Source: Chaetoceros tenuissimus (Eukaryota > Bacillariophyta > Thalassiosirophyceae > Chaetocerotales > Chaetocerotaceae). Taken from it: a stretch of DNA of 64,000 nucleotides. The translations under genes were made by a program, and so were the position numbers. Below the pieces are notes generated by a model. The model was not told the DNA's origin. It worked only from the letters and a program-made list of their open reading frames with translations, and searched no databases. Below are positions 33,933 to 45,960 of this stretch, piece after piece. The stretch lies in assembly GCA_021927905.1 (NCBI GenBank), contig BLLK01000025.1:1-64000 (forward strand), in the 5' to 3' direction. How positions within the stretch are numbered: the stretch's first letter is position 1; the number at the start of each line of letters is the position of its first letter.

Positions 33933-34330
33933 TTTCGTTCTCGTTTATTATTTGCAATCAATGATCTTTGTGAAAAGGTATACTATACGAAATCTAATCA
34001 ACTCGACTATATCAATCGTTCAAGATCAATAATGAGGTACTTACTCGTAATTGAATTTGTTCCATTTGATGGATGGAACTGAAACTGGCGAACAACAGAC
34101 GTTCATGCCCTTTCCATTTCCTTCCCACTTCTTTTTCTTATTTCGTCACACGTCATTGTTTCTTCTTCATCTTCCTAAATAATGGCTTTGAGCTTTGAGC
34201 AGTACTATTATGGTACACCTATTCCACTGATTACTTCCAACCTAGTTTGTACAATAGCGCAATTACAGACAGCTTTGTCAGAAAAGCAAAGACTGTATTC
34301 AATTTCAATTTGCAGCAATTACCTTAAAAG
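33933..34330. promoter_or_regulatory. Divergent promoter region
   Basis: Separates two divergent genes for probable plastid proteins (coiled-coil and GNAT). AT-rich. I see no defined element. Confidence 0.45.
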
Positions 34331-35095
34331 ATGAAGACAATTAAACTTGGGTCAAGCTTGACTCTGTTTGCTTTCTCCATCATACTGAGCTTTGCTCATA
34401 GTTTCGTCACAACTCCTTTTTCTACCCGAGGGAAATCATTACAAAACGCTGCATATTCTGTTTTGCAATCTCAACTACAAAATAGTACATTTACAGAAGC
34501 ATCATTGGAGTCAGTGGAATTGAGCAGCACTAAACACTATGTTCGAAAAGCGAAATATATGGAACTCGGACATGTTGTAGATATTTTAATCGATGCATTC
34601 TACAACCCATCTGAGCTAATCAGGCCATATCTATACTTGAGTGAACTATCTAGGCTACAAGGAAATTTTCCGTATAATGAAGATGAACACATGTTTTTTG
34701 TAGCATGTACATTGGATGAAAAGAACAATGAGAAAATTATTGGTTTTGTAGATGTGGACATTCGTAAACCTCGAAAAGAAAGTGATGCTCCTCGACCATA
34801 TTTGTCTGATTTGGCTGTTCATTTGGAATATAGAAGGCAAGGTGTGGCAAAATCTCTTATACGGCAATGTGAGCAGCAATCAATTGCTTGGGGTAAAACG
34901 CATTTATATTTGAGAGTTGGTGAGAAGAATGACGGAGCTCTACTCATGTATTCAAGTCTTGATTACAAGAAACAAGAGCACCATTACTTTGGAAAAGGAA
35001 GAGATACCACAATATTGTTGAAGCGAGATTTTCAAAGAGAGAAGGAAGTAACGAATGACAAAACTGTTGAATTTGTGCCTGATTTTGTTATTTGA
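34331..35095 (+). CDS. GNAT-family N-acetyltransferase, plastid-targeted candidate
   Basis: Single exon, 254 aa. The N-terminus (MKTIKLGSSLTLFAFSIILS, then AHSFVTTPF) is a signal peptide with an ASAFAP-like Ser-Phe junction, predicting import into the complex plastid. The GNAT fold is seen in HYVRKAKYMELGHVVDIL (beta1-alpha1), IIGFVDVDI (beta4), YLSDLAVHLEYRRQGVAKSL (motif A, acetyl-CoA loop RRQGVA) and LYLRVGEKNDGALLMYSSL (motif B). The layout resembles plant plastid GNATs that acetylate protein N-termini and lysines. The substrate is inference. Confidence 0.85.
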   Translation: MKTIKLGSSLTLFAFSIILSFAHSFVTTPFSTRGKSLQNAAYSVLQSQLQNSTFTEASLESVELSSTKHYVRKAKYMELGHVVDILIDAFYNPSELIRPYLYLSELSRLQGNFPYNEDEHMFFVACTLDEKNNEKIIGFVDVDIRKPRKESDAPRPYLSDLAVHLEYRRQGVAKSLIRQCEQQSIAWGKTHLYLRVGEKNDGALLMYSSLDYKKQEHHYFGKGRDTTILLKRDFQREKEVTNDKTVEFVPDFVI

Positions 35096-35547
35096 GAGTG
35101 ATGGTAAAAAGATTGTTGATAGATATGGGATATGCGCTAGTAGCGGCTTTCGTTGATTAATTCAGGCATAGGCTGCAAATTCAAGTATCAAAATGCATTT
35201 TTCACATTGCTCAATTCAAGAATTACGAGTACTACTATAGTAGCAATTGAGGCTTCAATAAAATTGCGAAGATCAAAAGATACCAACTAGATCGTTGCAA
35301 AGAATAGTATGCCTCCATCAATGATACAAAGCAAAGTGTACCTCGCATCATGGTCGTAATTGGTGTTTGAGAGGTAGTTGGACTTTCTGCCATTTTTTTT
35401 TATTTTTTATTTTCGGATAGAGATGGACAGACTGAAAAGTTTTATTATTGACATCCCATGTTGTCGTATTGTGATTGAACCACTAGCTAGATACGAGATG
35501 GATGAGAACACTTCTCATAAAACGAGAAAGAGAAGGGTGATGAATGT
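35096..35547. other. Intergenic
   Basis: Between the GNAT and the Cys-rich protein. It holds a 12-bp palindrome CTACTATAGTAG near 35228-35240 and a T-rich run near 35393-35410. No gene. Confidence 0.5.
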
Positions 35548-36162
35548 GTGGAGGAACACATAAAGTTTTTGATACTTCTATTTATCATGGTTATTGCAAA
35601 ATCAAGTTTTTTTGTAGCCCTATTGTGGCCTCTCGGATACATATCTTCTACAGATCTTCGGGAATTCGAGGAAGGGAACAATCTCGTTGGAGGACCAAAT
35701 ACTCCAACTGATCCATGCGCAACTGTCAGATGTGCAGACCCATGTGCGCTAGAGCCGTTTCCCTGTGGTGAAAACGAAAAGTGCGAGTTTGGAGAAAAGG
35801 ACGGATGTTGCTTTCTCCCAAAGTGTACCAAGATTGACGAAGACACTGTCGACAGTTGCAGAGATGTAAAATGCGAAGACCCATGCCAGATATCATCAAG
35901 AAGGTTGAAAGGATCTAAATCTACCAAGTCAGCATGTGCAAAGAAAGAAACTTGCCAAGCAAATGGACCCATTGTAGACTGCTGCCCTACAGCCACCTGT
36001 GTTGATACTTGCTCCATCACTACATGCTTCATTTCAGACTTTTGTACACAGATTGAGACGAAATGTGGTAATGATAAAGAATGTGAGAACGTGTTTGGTA
36101 AATATGATTGCTGTCCATCAGGCTATCAGTGTAAGAAAAATAAATCGAAGAGAGGTCTATGA
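35548..36162 (+). CDS. Small secreted cysteine-rich protein
   Basis: 204 aa with an N-terminal hydrophobic segment. A second in-frame Met (MVIAKSS, near 35587) may be the true start, as it gives a typical signal sequence. The mature part holds more than 25 Cys in two to three related units of the form DPCATVRCADPC, CGENEKCEFGEKDGCCF, CRDVKCEDPC and CGNDKECENVFGKYDCCPSG. The spacing resembles EGF- or TIL-like disulphide modules, but I cannot assign a named family. The C-terminus is basic (CKKNKSKRGL). Its function is unknown. Confidence 0.7.
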   Translation: MEEHIKFLILLFIMVIAKSSFFVALLWPLGYISSTDLREFEEGNNLVGGPNTPTDPCATVRCADPCALEPFPCGENEKCEFGEKDGCCFLPKCTKIDEDTVDSCRDVKCEDPCQISSRRLKGSKSTKSACAKKETCQANGPIVDCCPTATCVDTCSITTCFISDFCTQIETKCGNDKECENVFGKYDCCPSGYQCKKNKSKRGL

Positions 36163-36249
36163 TTCAATAGAGATGACTAAGTTTTCTCTTTAGAATAAAT
36201 ATTCAAATCGAGATTTTTGGAAAGAGTTGATGTGTCAGTGCTTGCAATT

Positions 36250-37137
36250 CTAGACTTTTTGAATTGATGATTTGAGACTCATCAATATTGAGTTCATTTT
36301 CTCCTTTGCTCTATTACCTTCCTCTTCCTCTTCAGTTCTTTCACCCGCGGGTCTATTATCAATTAGTCTTCTTGCATCTCTTAATATTTTTGTTCGTTGC
36401 TTGAAATCATTGAGAATATCTTTGACTGTCTCATTTGCCTCTGGATTCGCCAACTCTTTCTTCAACTCCTGTTCCAGATATGCCGAAGTTGTGATTTGTT
36501 TCTTCTGAAGTAACGGATTCACTTCACGGCGGCCCTCTGTATTGCCTTCTTCTGCTTTTCTTTTCTTCGCTTGCTCCAATCTCTTCTTTTTCTTCAACCC
36601 ATCAAAATCAAAATAGTATCCAGTTCGTGGACTATATCTCGCACAGTGTTTCAACATATCACAAGCATCCATTAATCCCGAAGTAGTTCTTGCAATATTG
36701 GCCTTCATGAGTGACCTAGCACATGGCGATTTGTAAATCACTCCCTCAAGTATATAGTAAATACCTAGTGGAACCACCTTCGTCTCAGACTCACGGTATA
36801 CATGTCTAATGGTAAAGAGAGGAGAATTAATCGCCTCGATTGAACCAGGATTATCCACGGGAATGAGCTCATATTGCTCTTGATTGTGTTCACGTGCCAA
36901 AGCTGCCTGCATCTCCTCTTCCGCTTGCTGGATGGTCAATGGCCCAGGCCTCATCCCTATCCCATTCACCATCCAGGATATAGAAATTTGCTGTGAATTC
37001 AGTATATCATTTGTACATTTATTTTTCGTCCTGAAAGGATTCAAAGGATGAAGAAAATAATCGACCGCTGTGGTTCTATTTAAACCATATGTAGCGAGAT
37101 AGTTTGGGTCCGTAAATGATGCGTTTTCTATTGACAT
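36250..37137 (-). CDS. MED6: Mediator complex subunit 6
   Basis: Single-exon 295-aa protein of the Mediator head module, which links activators to RNA polymerase II. Family hallmarks: AVDYFLHPLNPF followed by a C-x-N-x-x-L-N-x-Q segment, the short loop VNGIGM, SPLFTIRHVYRESETKVVPLGIYYILEG-type core (LF-I-R; V-PL-x-YYI), IYKSP, and RYSPRTGYYFDFD. The C-terminal third is a Lys/Glu-rich coiled coil, longer than the core but normal for the family. It is convergent with the Cys-rich gene. Confidence 0.88.
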   Translation of the reverse strand: MSIENASFTDPNYLATYGLNRTTAVDYFLHPLNPFRTKNKCTNDILNSQQISISWMVNGIGMRPGPLTIQQAEEEMQAALAREHNQEQYELIPVDNPGSIEAINSPLFTIRHVYRESETKVVPLGIYYILEGVIYKSPCARSLMKANIARTTSGLMDACDMLKHCARYSPRTGYYFDFDGLKKKKRLEQAKKRKAEEGNTEGRREVNPLLQKKQITTSAYLEQELKKELANPEANETVKDILNDFKQRTKILRDARRLIDNRPAGERTEEEEEGNRAKEKMNSILMSLKSSIQKV

Positions 37138-38031
37138 TATATCTTCAAAAATCTGATAGAGAACTTTTTTTGGAAAATCTAGTGAAAGTATGTATGAAGA
37201 GAGGAACTTTTACATGCATAAACTTGATTTGATTGAATTTCAAATTGTATTGATGCAGAAAAACCAAGAAGTGTTCTTTAGAGATTGTTAGAACAGTTAT
37301 ATTCTATATTCACCACAAAAATCACTCATCTACCACTCGGTCTCGTTATTCATTCATTTTTTCACTACATCTCACATCCCTTAAGATTGTGCTCGTGCTT
37401 GCTCAACTTTTTTGTAGCCTATGACTACCCCTCTGATAGAGGGGGGAAGACTTGAGGAAAGATTTATTTATTTATTTGAGTGAGTCGGGTTCCCACAGCG
37501 ACAAATAGCAAGCAAACAAGAAAGAGTGCAACAGAAGCATCACAGTTGTATGGGACAAAAAGAGCAAATGCAAATGGTGAAAATAAAATGAAAAATTGGG
37601 CTTAAGTAATTCCATTCAGTAAAGACAAACACATACAACTGAGAAATTTTTGTGAAAATATATGGCTCAAAAGGATTCTAAAACGATTTGGGCTTAAGTA
37701 AAATTGTCTACAAATTTGTCGTAGTCTGTCTGTCTTTTTTAAGCAAATAGATACGTAATACGTAATAATGAAGTACGTAGCAGTGTTATTTTTTTCTTTT
37801 TCCTCTTCTCTATTTTTCCGTTTTCCAATTCAATCCCACAAAATAATTTGTAGGGCAATAGTAAAACTGTCACATGCCGTTTGTCTCACAAACACTTTAT
37901 TCAGCGATCCAAATTCAAAATAATCAATCAAGTCTTCAGACTGTTGTGTATCTTTTGCTCATAAATATCTTTATTCAAAGAGACTATACAAACCAATACC
38001 TATACTTAAAACCATACCTACTATTCAAACT
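37138..38031. promoter_or_regulatory. Divergent region with two GGGCTTAAGTAA sites and a TACGTA cluster
   Basis: Between MED6 and the Cys-repeat gene at 38032. GGGCTTAAGTAA occurs at 37598-37609 and again at 37690-37701, both within TTGGGCTTAAGTAA. TACGTA, an ACGT-core bZIP-type palindrome, occurs at 37752-37757, 37759-37764 and 37774-37779. No coding sequence seen. Confidence 0.5.
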
Positions 38032-41000
38032 ATGCTTTTCCTTACCGTAGCAGTCGGTGCTCTTCACGCTGTTGCTGCACAGGAAGCTGCTGTGGATTCT
38101 TCTGGAAATGTTATCTTCAACAAACTCAGAAGTTTGTACCACAGACCTGGTCGCGAGAACTGCTCCGACAACCCAGCTTATGTTTCTCCTATTGCTTTTG
38201 GAACTAACTGCGACTTCTTTGCTCAAACAAACTGTGGATGTGAAGCTTGGAGTGCACTCTTTTCTCAACAGGAAATGGTGGAACTCTACAAGCAGTGTCC
38301 AATTAGTTGTGATGTTCCATGCGACTATGTTGTTCCTGAGTTTCCAACTCCAAGTCCTACTACAGCACCAACTATGAAAGGTGATGTTGGTACATGTGAG
38401 GACGATCCTTCGTACAAGTGGAGAGACAAGCTTTCCTGTGCAAACATCAATGCCATCAACATGGGTTGTGATTTGCCTTTGTTTACCGATGCTGAGAAAG
38501 TGGAAGTGAACGAGAGATGTCCTGGAACTTGTGATGCAAACTGTGGAGGAGGAGATATGCCTACTCCAAGTCCAACCGTATGTGTGGATGATCCAAACCA
38601 TCAGAGTATCGTGAACCCAGTCTTTGGATGTGAAATGTATGTTCATACTGAGTGTCCAAGATGGGCACCAATCTTTGCTTTATTGTCAGGTAATGAAAAT
38701 GAAGTTGAGAATGTGATGAGAAGCTGTCCAGTTTCTTGTGGTCTTTGTGGGTAAGTCACGATGTAATTGTTTTTTATATATCTATGGCAAAATGTTTATT
38801 TTATCGACATCGATCTAAACTTTGTATTTTGATACATTGCAAATATTATAGATCCATCACCGATCGTCCAACTGTATCCCCAACAAAATCTCCAACCTCT
38901 TCTCCAACCCTATCACCAACATCTGCTCCGACAACTTCACCAACTTCTTCACCAACTTCTTCACCAACCGTTCCTATGTGCTATGACAATGACGATTATG
39001 TCAGTCCGCTTCATGAAACTAAAGGCTGTGATTTATATGCTGCCTTGGCGAACAATGGCGAGTGCGACTGTTCTATTTGGGAATCTCTTATGACTGATGA
39101 GCAAATCAACCAGATGTACTTGAATTGTCCAATCACTTGTAACAAACCATGTGATCATGGTTACTTGCATACTCCGACAGCTTCTCCAACAACTGAAGAA
39201 CATGCATCTTGCCAAGACGATCCAACTTATCAGTCCCCAATTGTACCAGGATTAGGATGTGATTTCCATGCAAATACTTCTCAAGACTGCAAGTATTGGT
39301 GTCCAGACTTTATTAATGAGGATCAGTTGGTTGAATTATTGCAGAGATGTCCAAAGGCTTGTGGTCTATGTGGGTAAGTACAATAGTATTTGATTGAAAA
39401 AGAGAATTGATATGTTTGAATAAAACTGACAATTGAAATTGCATTTTTATACTTATAGCGTACCAAGTGGTCCTACTCTACCTCCATCAGATATCAATGT
39501 ACCAACATCAGCACCGACCGAATGTGTAGATGATTCGAGTTTCACAAGTTCAGTGAATCCTAATTGGACATGTAACACATTCGAGTCTTTACCAAATTGT
39601 GATATGCTGGAAGATCTCATGACTCCTGCTCAGTTTGAGGAGATTGTAACAAGTTGTCCAAAGGCATGTAAGAAATGTGGAGAATCTTCTCCTTCTGCTC
39701 CTTCTCCATCCGGACCTTCTGCACCAAGTTCTCCTTCCAGTCCATCTGCGCCTTCAAGTCCTTCAGGACCAGCTGGACCATCAGGACCAAGTTCTCCTTC
39801 CAGTCCATCTGCGCCTAGCTCTCCATCCGGACCAGCAGGACCAACTGCAAGTCCTTCTGCGTCACCTACTGATTGTTACGATGATTCATCCTACTTCCAT
39901 CCAAGGAAGCCACAATGGACATGCCAGACCTTTGTTAACTTGGACTGTTTGATGATTAGACCTTTCTTCACTCCAATTGAGTTTGAAGAAATGTTACATC
40001 ATTGTCCAAAGGCATGCGATGTTCCATGTGACTATACTCCACCTCCAACTGAAAACCACACTGAAGAACCAACTATCAGTCCAACTTCATCACCTACGCA
40101 TTCACCTTCATTGAGACCAAGTACATCGTTTGCACCAACGGATTGCTATGATGATCCAAACTATGTTAGTCCATTGAACCCGAATGTTGGATGTCAAGAA
40201 ATTCTTTCTCAGAACTTCAACTGCATGGCATTGAGACCACTCATGACTCCTACTGATTTTGAAGATATGTTCCATCATTGCCCAAAAGCTTGCAATGTAA
40301 GCTGTGACTACACTCCTCAGCCAACAAGCAGTCCAACTGGTACACCAACTGCAAGCCCGTCCTTGAAGCCATCTGTTTCAGCTGCACCAACAGATTGCTG
40401 GGATGATGAGAACTATGTCAGTCCGATTGACCCAACCTGGAATTGTGCATTCTTTGAGCAGTTTGAAGATTGTATGCTTGTGAGACCTTTATGTACTCCA
40501 GAAGCATTTGAGGAGCTATTGCACAAGTGTCCAAAAGCTTGCAAAATATCTTGTGACTACACTCCACCACCGACCGAATCTCCGACAACTCATCCATCTT
40601 ACAGTCCTTCATCTGCACCTTCATCGAAGCCTTCCTTCATTGCAAGCTCAAATCCAACTATGTCAGCGATGCCTTCAGTAGCACCGACTTCCATTCCGTC
40701 TGTTGCCCCTACAAACTGTCCTGAAGTTCCAGACTGTCAGGCTCACGTATGTGTAGACCCTAACATGACAAATCTTGCTTTGGGAGGTACTGCGAGTGCT
40801 TCATCCAATACTAGTAGATCTAATGTGAACGGGCCAATCAATGGAATCACCGATACATCAATCACTCCAACTGGGTCTACTTTTGAGTCTCAAGATGGAG
40901 ATGATCAGTGGTGGCAGGTTGCTCTTCCAAGAGCTGCGAATATTTCTCAGATCAAGATCTTTGCATGTGATGGTCCAGAGTGTGTAGATGAAGGAAAGAA

Positions 41001-41220
41001 GCTCAATAACATCAAGGTAGATATCAAGTTGGGTAATACCATTGTATCGTCTCATTTCTTTGTCTATGACTATAAGCCGGTGATGGATCTTGTGCTTCCA
41101 TTTCCAATTCCAGGAAGTTCAGTGAGAATAACCAAGATGCAGGATGATCAAGTATTGTCATTGAGCGAAGTGCAGGTGATTGGTAAGATGTTGAATGAAT
41201 GCAGCGGTACTAACTGCTAG
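38032..41220 (+). CDS. Secreted Cys-repeat/Pro-Thr-rich protein with F5/8C discoidin-like domain
   Basis: Three exons (38032-38750, 38852-39373, 39459-41220) give 1000 aa. Signal peptide MLFLTVAVGALHAVAAQ. Nine or so six-Cys units follow, each of the form C-x-D-D/N-x-x-Y...C..F...C...L..CP-x-x-C, with Pro/Ser/Thr linkers. Exons 1 and 2 end in CGLCG in phase 2. Between units lies a Ser/Pro/Gly/Ala tract. The C-terminal 150 residues are a good F5/8C domain (NLALGGTASASSNTSRSNV, QWWQVALP, ISQIKIFAC, LSEVQVIG). It is the full-length paralogue of the truncated gene at 1-1116. Unlike the genes ending at 1728 and 11684 it lacks the Lys/Gly/Ser tract. Cell-surface adhesion or wall function is inferred. 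Confidence 0.9.
39700..39845 (+). repeat. Ser/Pro/Gly/Ala tandem repeat in coding sequence
   Basis: Two near-identical copies of a unit of about 60 bp, each containing AGTTCTCCTTCCAGTCCATC followed by TGCGCC and a GGACCAGC(A/T)GGACCA end. They encode SSPSSPSAPSSPSGPAGP-like sequence, a collagen-like Gly-Pro/Ser-Pro composition suited to O-glycosylation. Confidence 0.75.
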
Positions 41221-42202
41221 AAAGATATTCGAGTTATGTTTGATTAGAATCAACAACTCTTAGATAACTAAGGTTATAAAAACTTTATAAGAAACATTTA
41301 TGTTCAGAGTTGCCATAGTGAAATCAAAATTTTTGTAATATCCATATATTCACATTTTTCTCACTTCTCACCTCATTTTGAATAATAATTTGCATGCCCA
41401 TAAATTCCCGAATTTTTAAATTGTCTCTGTATATCCTTATTTGTTTGAGGCATTTTCATTTTCTCTTTCATTTTTATGAGCAGAATAAGCATCATTAAAA
41501 ATATGTGTATTTTCGGAGCTCCAAAGTTTTGGTCTGGTTACATTTGATGTATATTACTCCATGCTTTTCTTTTCAAAAGAAGACACTTATCGATATATCC
41601 CCTCCGACATCAGAGACTTGGAATTACAATTTGCTTTTATCCAGCTCGCATATAACTTGAACGAACCAGAGAGGCAAAAGTGGCTTTATTTTCCTGCTGT
41701 GGTAAATGTTGTGGATGGTTGGATCAAAAATTTCACGGAAGTAATGCTGCACCGTGCTTCTGAATTATTGTCTCAACTGACAGTAAACGGTAAAATCCTG
41801 TGATACTCGCAAAAAGGTTAGAGGAACCGTTTGTCTTAGATTTTTAAATACTAATTATTTAGTCTTTTGAGGGATCAATTTAGGTATGTAAATATACTAA
41901 ATTCATGTCATTCAAGTGTCAACACAAATTGAAAATGCTTGCATTCCTCATTATGACTGATGCTCTGAAGAATTATGCGGTACTTTGGCGCACGTCTATC
42001 TATCGAATGCACTGGATACACGTGATAGTTGCGCCAGAGAAAGAAAAATTGAAAATAGATCGGCAGTTCCATCAAGGAAGCACAGCAGCCACAAGAATTT
42101 GCAGAATTGCTCACATCCTTAGTAAAGTAGACTCCCTCATAGATACATAACTACTTACAAAGGAGAGCAAGCAGAGGGAACATTTCCCCACTCTATTAGC
42201 TT
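41221..42202. other. Intergenic with two doubtful small frames
   Basis: 982 bp between the Cys-repeat gene and kinesin, both on the plus strand. Frames of 80 codons (41561-41803) and 81 codons (41905-42150) are open but lack recognisable domains, signal peptides or splice support. The second part is likely kinesin 5' UTR and promoter. Confidence 0.45.
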
Positions 42203-45200
42203 ATGCCACCAGTCGTGAAGTCAGATTCACCTAGAACGATAATGGAGCTACACTCTCCCAGTGTGTTTCATAAGCCCCTATCGTCGTCAATGCATGGCTC
42301 TCCCAGTAAAGTATCATCAACTCATGGACCCACCGAGGTCAGTAATGTTGAAGGGAATTCATCTGTACAAGTAGCGATCCGAGTGCGGCCATTCAATAGC
42401 AAGGAAGAGAAGCGTGACTGTCTACAACTATACAATAACACTGATGAAAATATTCAACGTACTTCAGATCCATACGGCAAAACTTCCGATCCAAATGATA
42501 CTCTGGACACCGAGCACATTGAAAAGTTTAAAACGATACATGTAGGCGAAGATGAGAACAAGCACACATTTACATTCGATCAAGTCTTTCCATCGACAAC
42601 ACAGCAGCAAGATGTGTACAGTCACTGTGTAATACCTCTTGTAGAATCTTGTCTAGAAGGTTATAACGCTTCAATTCTCGCTTATGGACAAACAGGATCT
42701 GGTAAAACCCATACAATCTTAGGGGATGTGGATTCGGATCAGAACTTGTCTCCAGAGCAATCTATTTCTAGTGAGAATGAGGGTATAATACCCCGATCTC
42801 TTCGGGGTCTATTTCAAGGCCTTAGAACAAAGCAGAGGATGAATACTACGAGCGGAGGAAATAGTGCCTCAAATAAAGAACTTCCTGCTTCTCCAACTTC
42901 GAAGCAGACGCCATTTGAGTATAGTGTCAAAATATCTTTTATAGAAATTTACGGTGATGAGATCCGTGATTTACTTGATAATCCGGAACTAGATGACGAC
43001 CTTTCCAGTTCTGTTGCTTCTAGGCAGCTCAAAAGGTCCCTCACAACATCTGAATTGGGAGTAAGTCGTCGTTCATTAACGAGAAGGGGAAGCAGCATGA
43101 AGAAGAAAATATCCATCCGCGATGGGAAAGCTGGAGAGGGTGCTGAGGTACTAGGGGCGGAAAAGATTGAAATTTCATCCGCCGAAGAAGCCATGCTTCA
43201 TGTGAGAAAGGGATTACGCAGACGTGTCACAGGGGCGACAGCCATGAATGCTCATAGTTCTCGGTCTCATGCAATTTTTACAATTTTGGTTCATCAAACT
43301 ATGAGAAAGGGCAATTCGGCAAAAAATCATGCTGTAGAAATGAAAACATCGAAACTTCATTTCGTAGACTTGTGTGGAAGTGAGAGTGCCAAAAGAGCTC
43401 ATACTTATGGAAAGAGGTGAGTTTTCAAATTCAAAATAATGTCACAACTGGTTGCTTATTTTGGTAGTATTCTAATCAAACATCTTCAAAATATAGATTG
43501 CGTGAAGGTATTGATATCAATGTAGGCTTGCTTGCACTCGGTAATGTGATTTCAGCACTAGGTAAACAAAGTGGCCCACAAAGCCATGTACCATACAGGG
43601 ATTCAAAGTTGACCAGAATATTGAAGGGAAGTTTAGGTGGCAATCACAAGACTCTTATGATTGCATGTATATCGCCTTCTTATTCCAATGAAAGTGAGAC
43701 TATGAGTACATTGCGCTATGCAAATAGAGCAAAAAATATCCAGAATAAAGCAAAGATCAATATAGATCCTCAATATTTGGTAGTTTCAGAACTTCGCGAC
43801 CAGGTGGCGGCTCTTGCGATGGAATTGCTGAGGTATAGGAGTCATGATGAATTTGATGGCGAAGACGAAGAAGAAGAAGACTGCCCCTTTTCAATTGACT
43901 TCCTCAACGACTTGGTTAAAAACGGTGATGCAGGAAATAAATGGAATCGCAAAAAGAAAACGCCAAGGAAAGAGGCTTTGAATCGTAGAAGTTCAACCAA
44001 TGCAATCGATGAATCTAGAAGAAAGAAACCGTCCAAGTCACCTCTTGGAAAAAGAAGACCAATGACATCGCCGAGTAACATTGGAATTTCTCCGCAACTC
44101 ACGTGGGATCTTCCAGAAGGATTTGACTCATTTGATACTGAAAATGATACGAAAAGCTGGGATGAGGATTCTGCTGAGGATCCAGAGCTTGCGAAAAATA
44201 TCGAGAGTTATGACTTTGCTCTTGCTACTTTACGGCAAAGTGTTGACCAGACAAAACTGAGACAATCTATGAAAGAAACATCATTACGTAATGCTCTTGA
44301 TTTTGTGGCGACAGTAAAAGAGGAAGATGAGATAAAGGAATATCCTGTTGAATATGACAGAAGAGGTACTGAGAGCGACCAATCAAGTCGAATGGGAAGC
44401 CCAATGCGTCACTCTACTCAAGCAATTGCACCAGAATCTCCTCCTCCTGCACTAAAGAAAATTAGGAATATCGACGAACTTTACGATTATTTGAAGCAAA
44501 ACACTTTTGTAAATGAAGATGGAGATGTTGTTGACGACGAAGGAACGGTTGTCAGTCATGTTGTTCACAATCATGTCTCAAAATTAGAAGGTGCAATTTC
44601 TATGAACCAAAGACTCTTGAAAGAGATGGAAACAAGCAATGAGGTGTTTGAGGTAAGAATTTTGATAGATACTCTTTCACATCTGAAATATTCGTCGCAA
44701 AACTGATTCTGATTTCTTCTTCTAGATGATGAAATCCGACAACATTGAAAAACTTGCAGAAATTGAAGCCGATCTTCATACTGTGAGAAGAGAAAAAAAG
44801 AATTTGGCTAGCGCACACCAAAAAATAGAATCGCCAGAGAAATCTAAAGGAATAGAAAGAGCTCTAAATCTCAAGGATAAGAAAATTTCAAAGCTTCTCG
44901 AAGAAAGAGATGAGGTGCTTAAGCTCAATGATCAAAGCAATGAGAATCTGAAAAATATTCAAGAGATGAAAGATTCCATTGAAGTGATGAAGAAGCAGCA
45001 TAAAGATTTGGTGCATATCCAGTCAAGACCAAGAAGTCGGGGTGTCACACCAGTTGCCAGCTTCGACAGTAGATTTTCCAGAAACCCCTCTAAAGATGTC
45101 GGAGAGAGTTTAAGAACTCTTCCATGGTCAAATGAAGCCAGGTTTGACTCTCATGATGAAATCGAACAGTCCAAAAGCACGGAGATGTTATGGAACAAGC

Positions 45201-45865
45201 AAATACCTTCAAGAAAAACTCAAGATGATCACGACGACTCATTTAACAACGAATCGAAACTTACTCAGTTACTAACCATTGAAAAAGTTCCTTCATTTTT
45301 CCAAGCAAATCTTGATGTATCTGGTCATTCTTATGTCAGTAGACTGGATACCCCAGGACTTCCAATATCTGATCATGACTTTGGAGGAAAGGAATACATT
45401 CCAAGGAATAGAGCTATACAAGACATGCTCAATACGAGATTTGAAGATGAAAAATTTATCGAAGAGCCTGTAAAGAGGAAAACTTCACCAAAGCTTGTCT
45501 CAGATGTACCTCGCATAAGTCATAATAGCCAATTTTCAAGACGAAAGCGGGGATCTCGCCCACCCAGAGTGGTGAGGCGAAGGTCATCTCAATCTCTAAG
45601 AGGCAGTGGCATGAGAACTCTAAGTAGAGTTTCAAAGCACTCTACCAAATCGAATACCGACTCAATATCTACACTGACATCAAGATCAGCTTTTGAAGTC
45701 ATCGATGAATCTATTTCGAAGAATCACCGTACTGAATACCAGTTTTCTAAAAGCGCTTACTACGACAAGAAGGAAGAGCAGGCTTATTGTGGGGATAATA
45801 TTTTTGATCGGCTTTTGGAGATTGTTGGATTAAAACATCCAGCAGCAAGGCAATGGGATGCTTGA
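42203..45865 (+). CDS. Kinesin-4-like motor protein
   Basis: Exons 42203-43416, 43497-44652 and 44726-45865 give 1169 aa. The motor domain near the N-terminus has [15 protein letters not shown]-loop [12 protein letters not shown], switch [12 protein letters not shown], switch [13 protein letters not shown] and [20 protein letters not shown]. Joining exons 1 and 2 restores [20 protein letters not shown], diagnostic of N-terminal kinesins and closest to the kinesin-4 (KIF4/KIF21) group. Two low-complexity insertions, including a Ser/Arg-rich stretch, interrupt the catalytic core before switch I. A neck and coiled coil, then a basic Ser-rich tail, follow. Roles in spindle midzone or chromosome movement are known for the family. 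It is convergent with MCM9. Confidence 0.9.
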
Positions 45866-45960
45866 GATCATAATTTTTGAAAAAGAATAATTTATTCTAG
45901 TAACTTTACATGTTGAATTGAACGACTCTTCACTCTTTGTTAAAACACTATCATTTTGTG

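Noticed and set aside
41561-42150. Two 80-codon plus-strand frames before the kinesin gene
   Set aside because: No domain, signal peptide, repeats or splice support. Length is within chance for AT-rich DNA.
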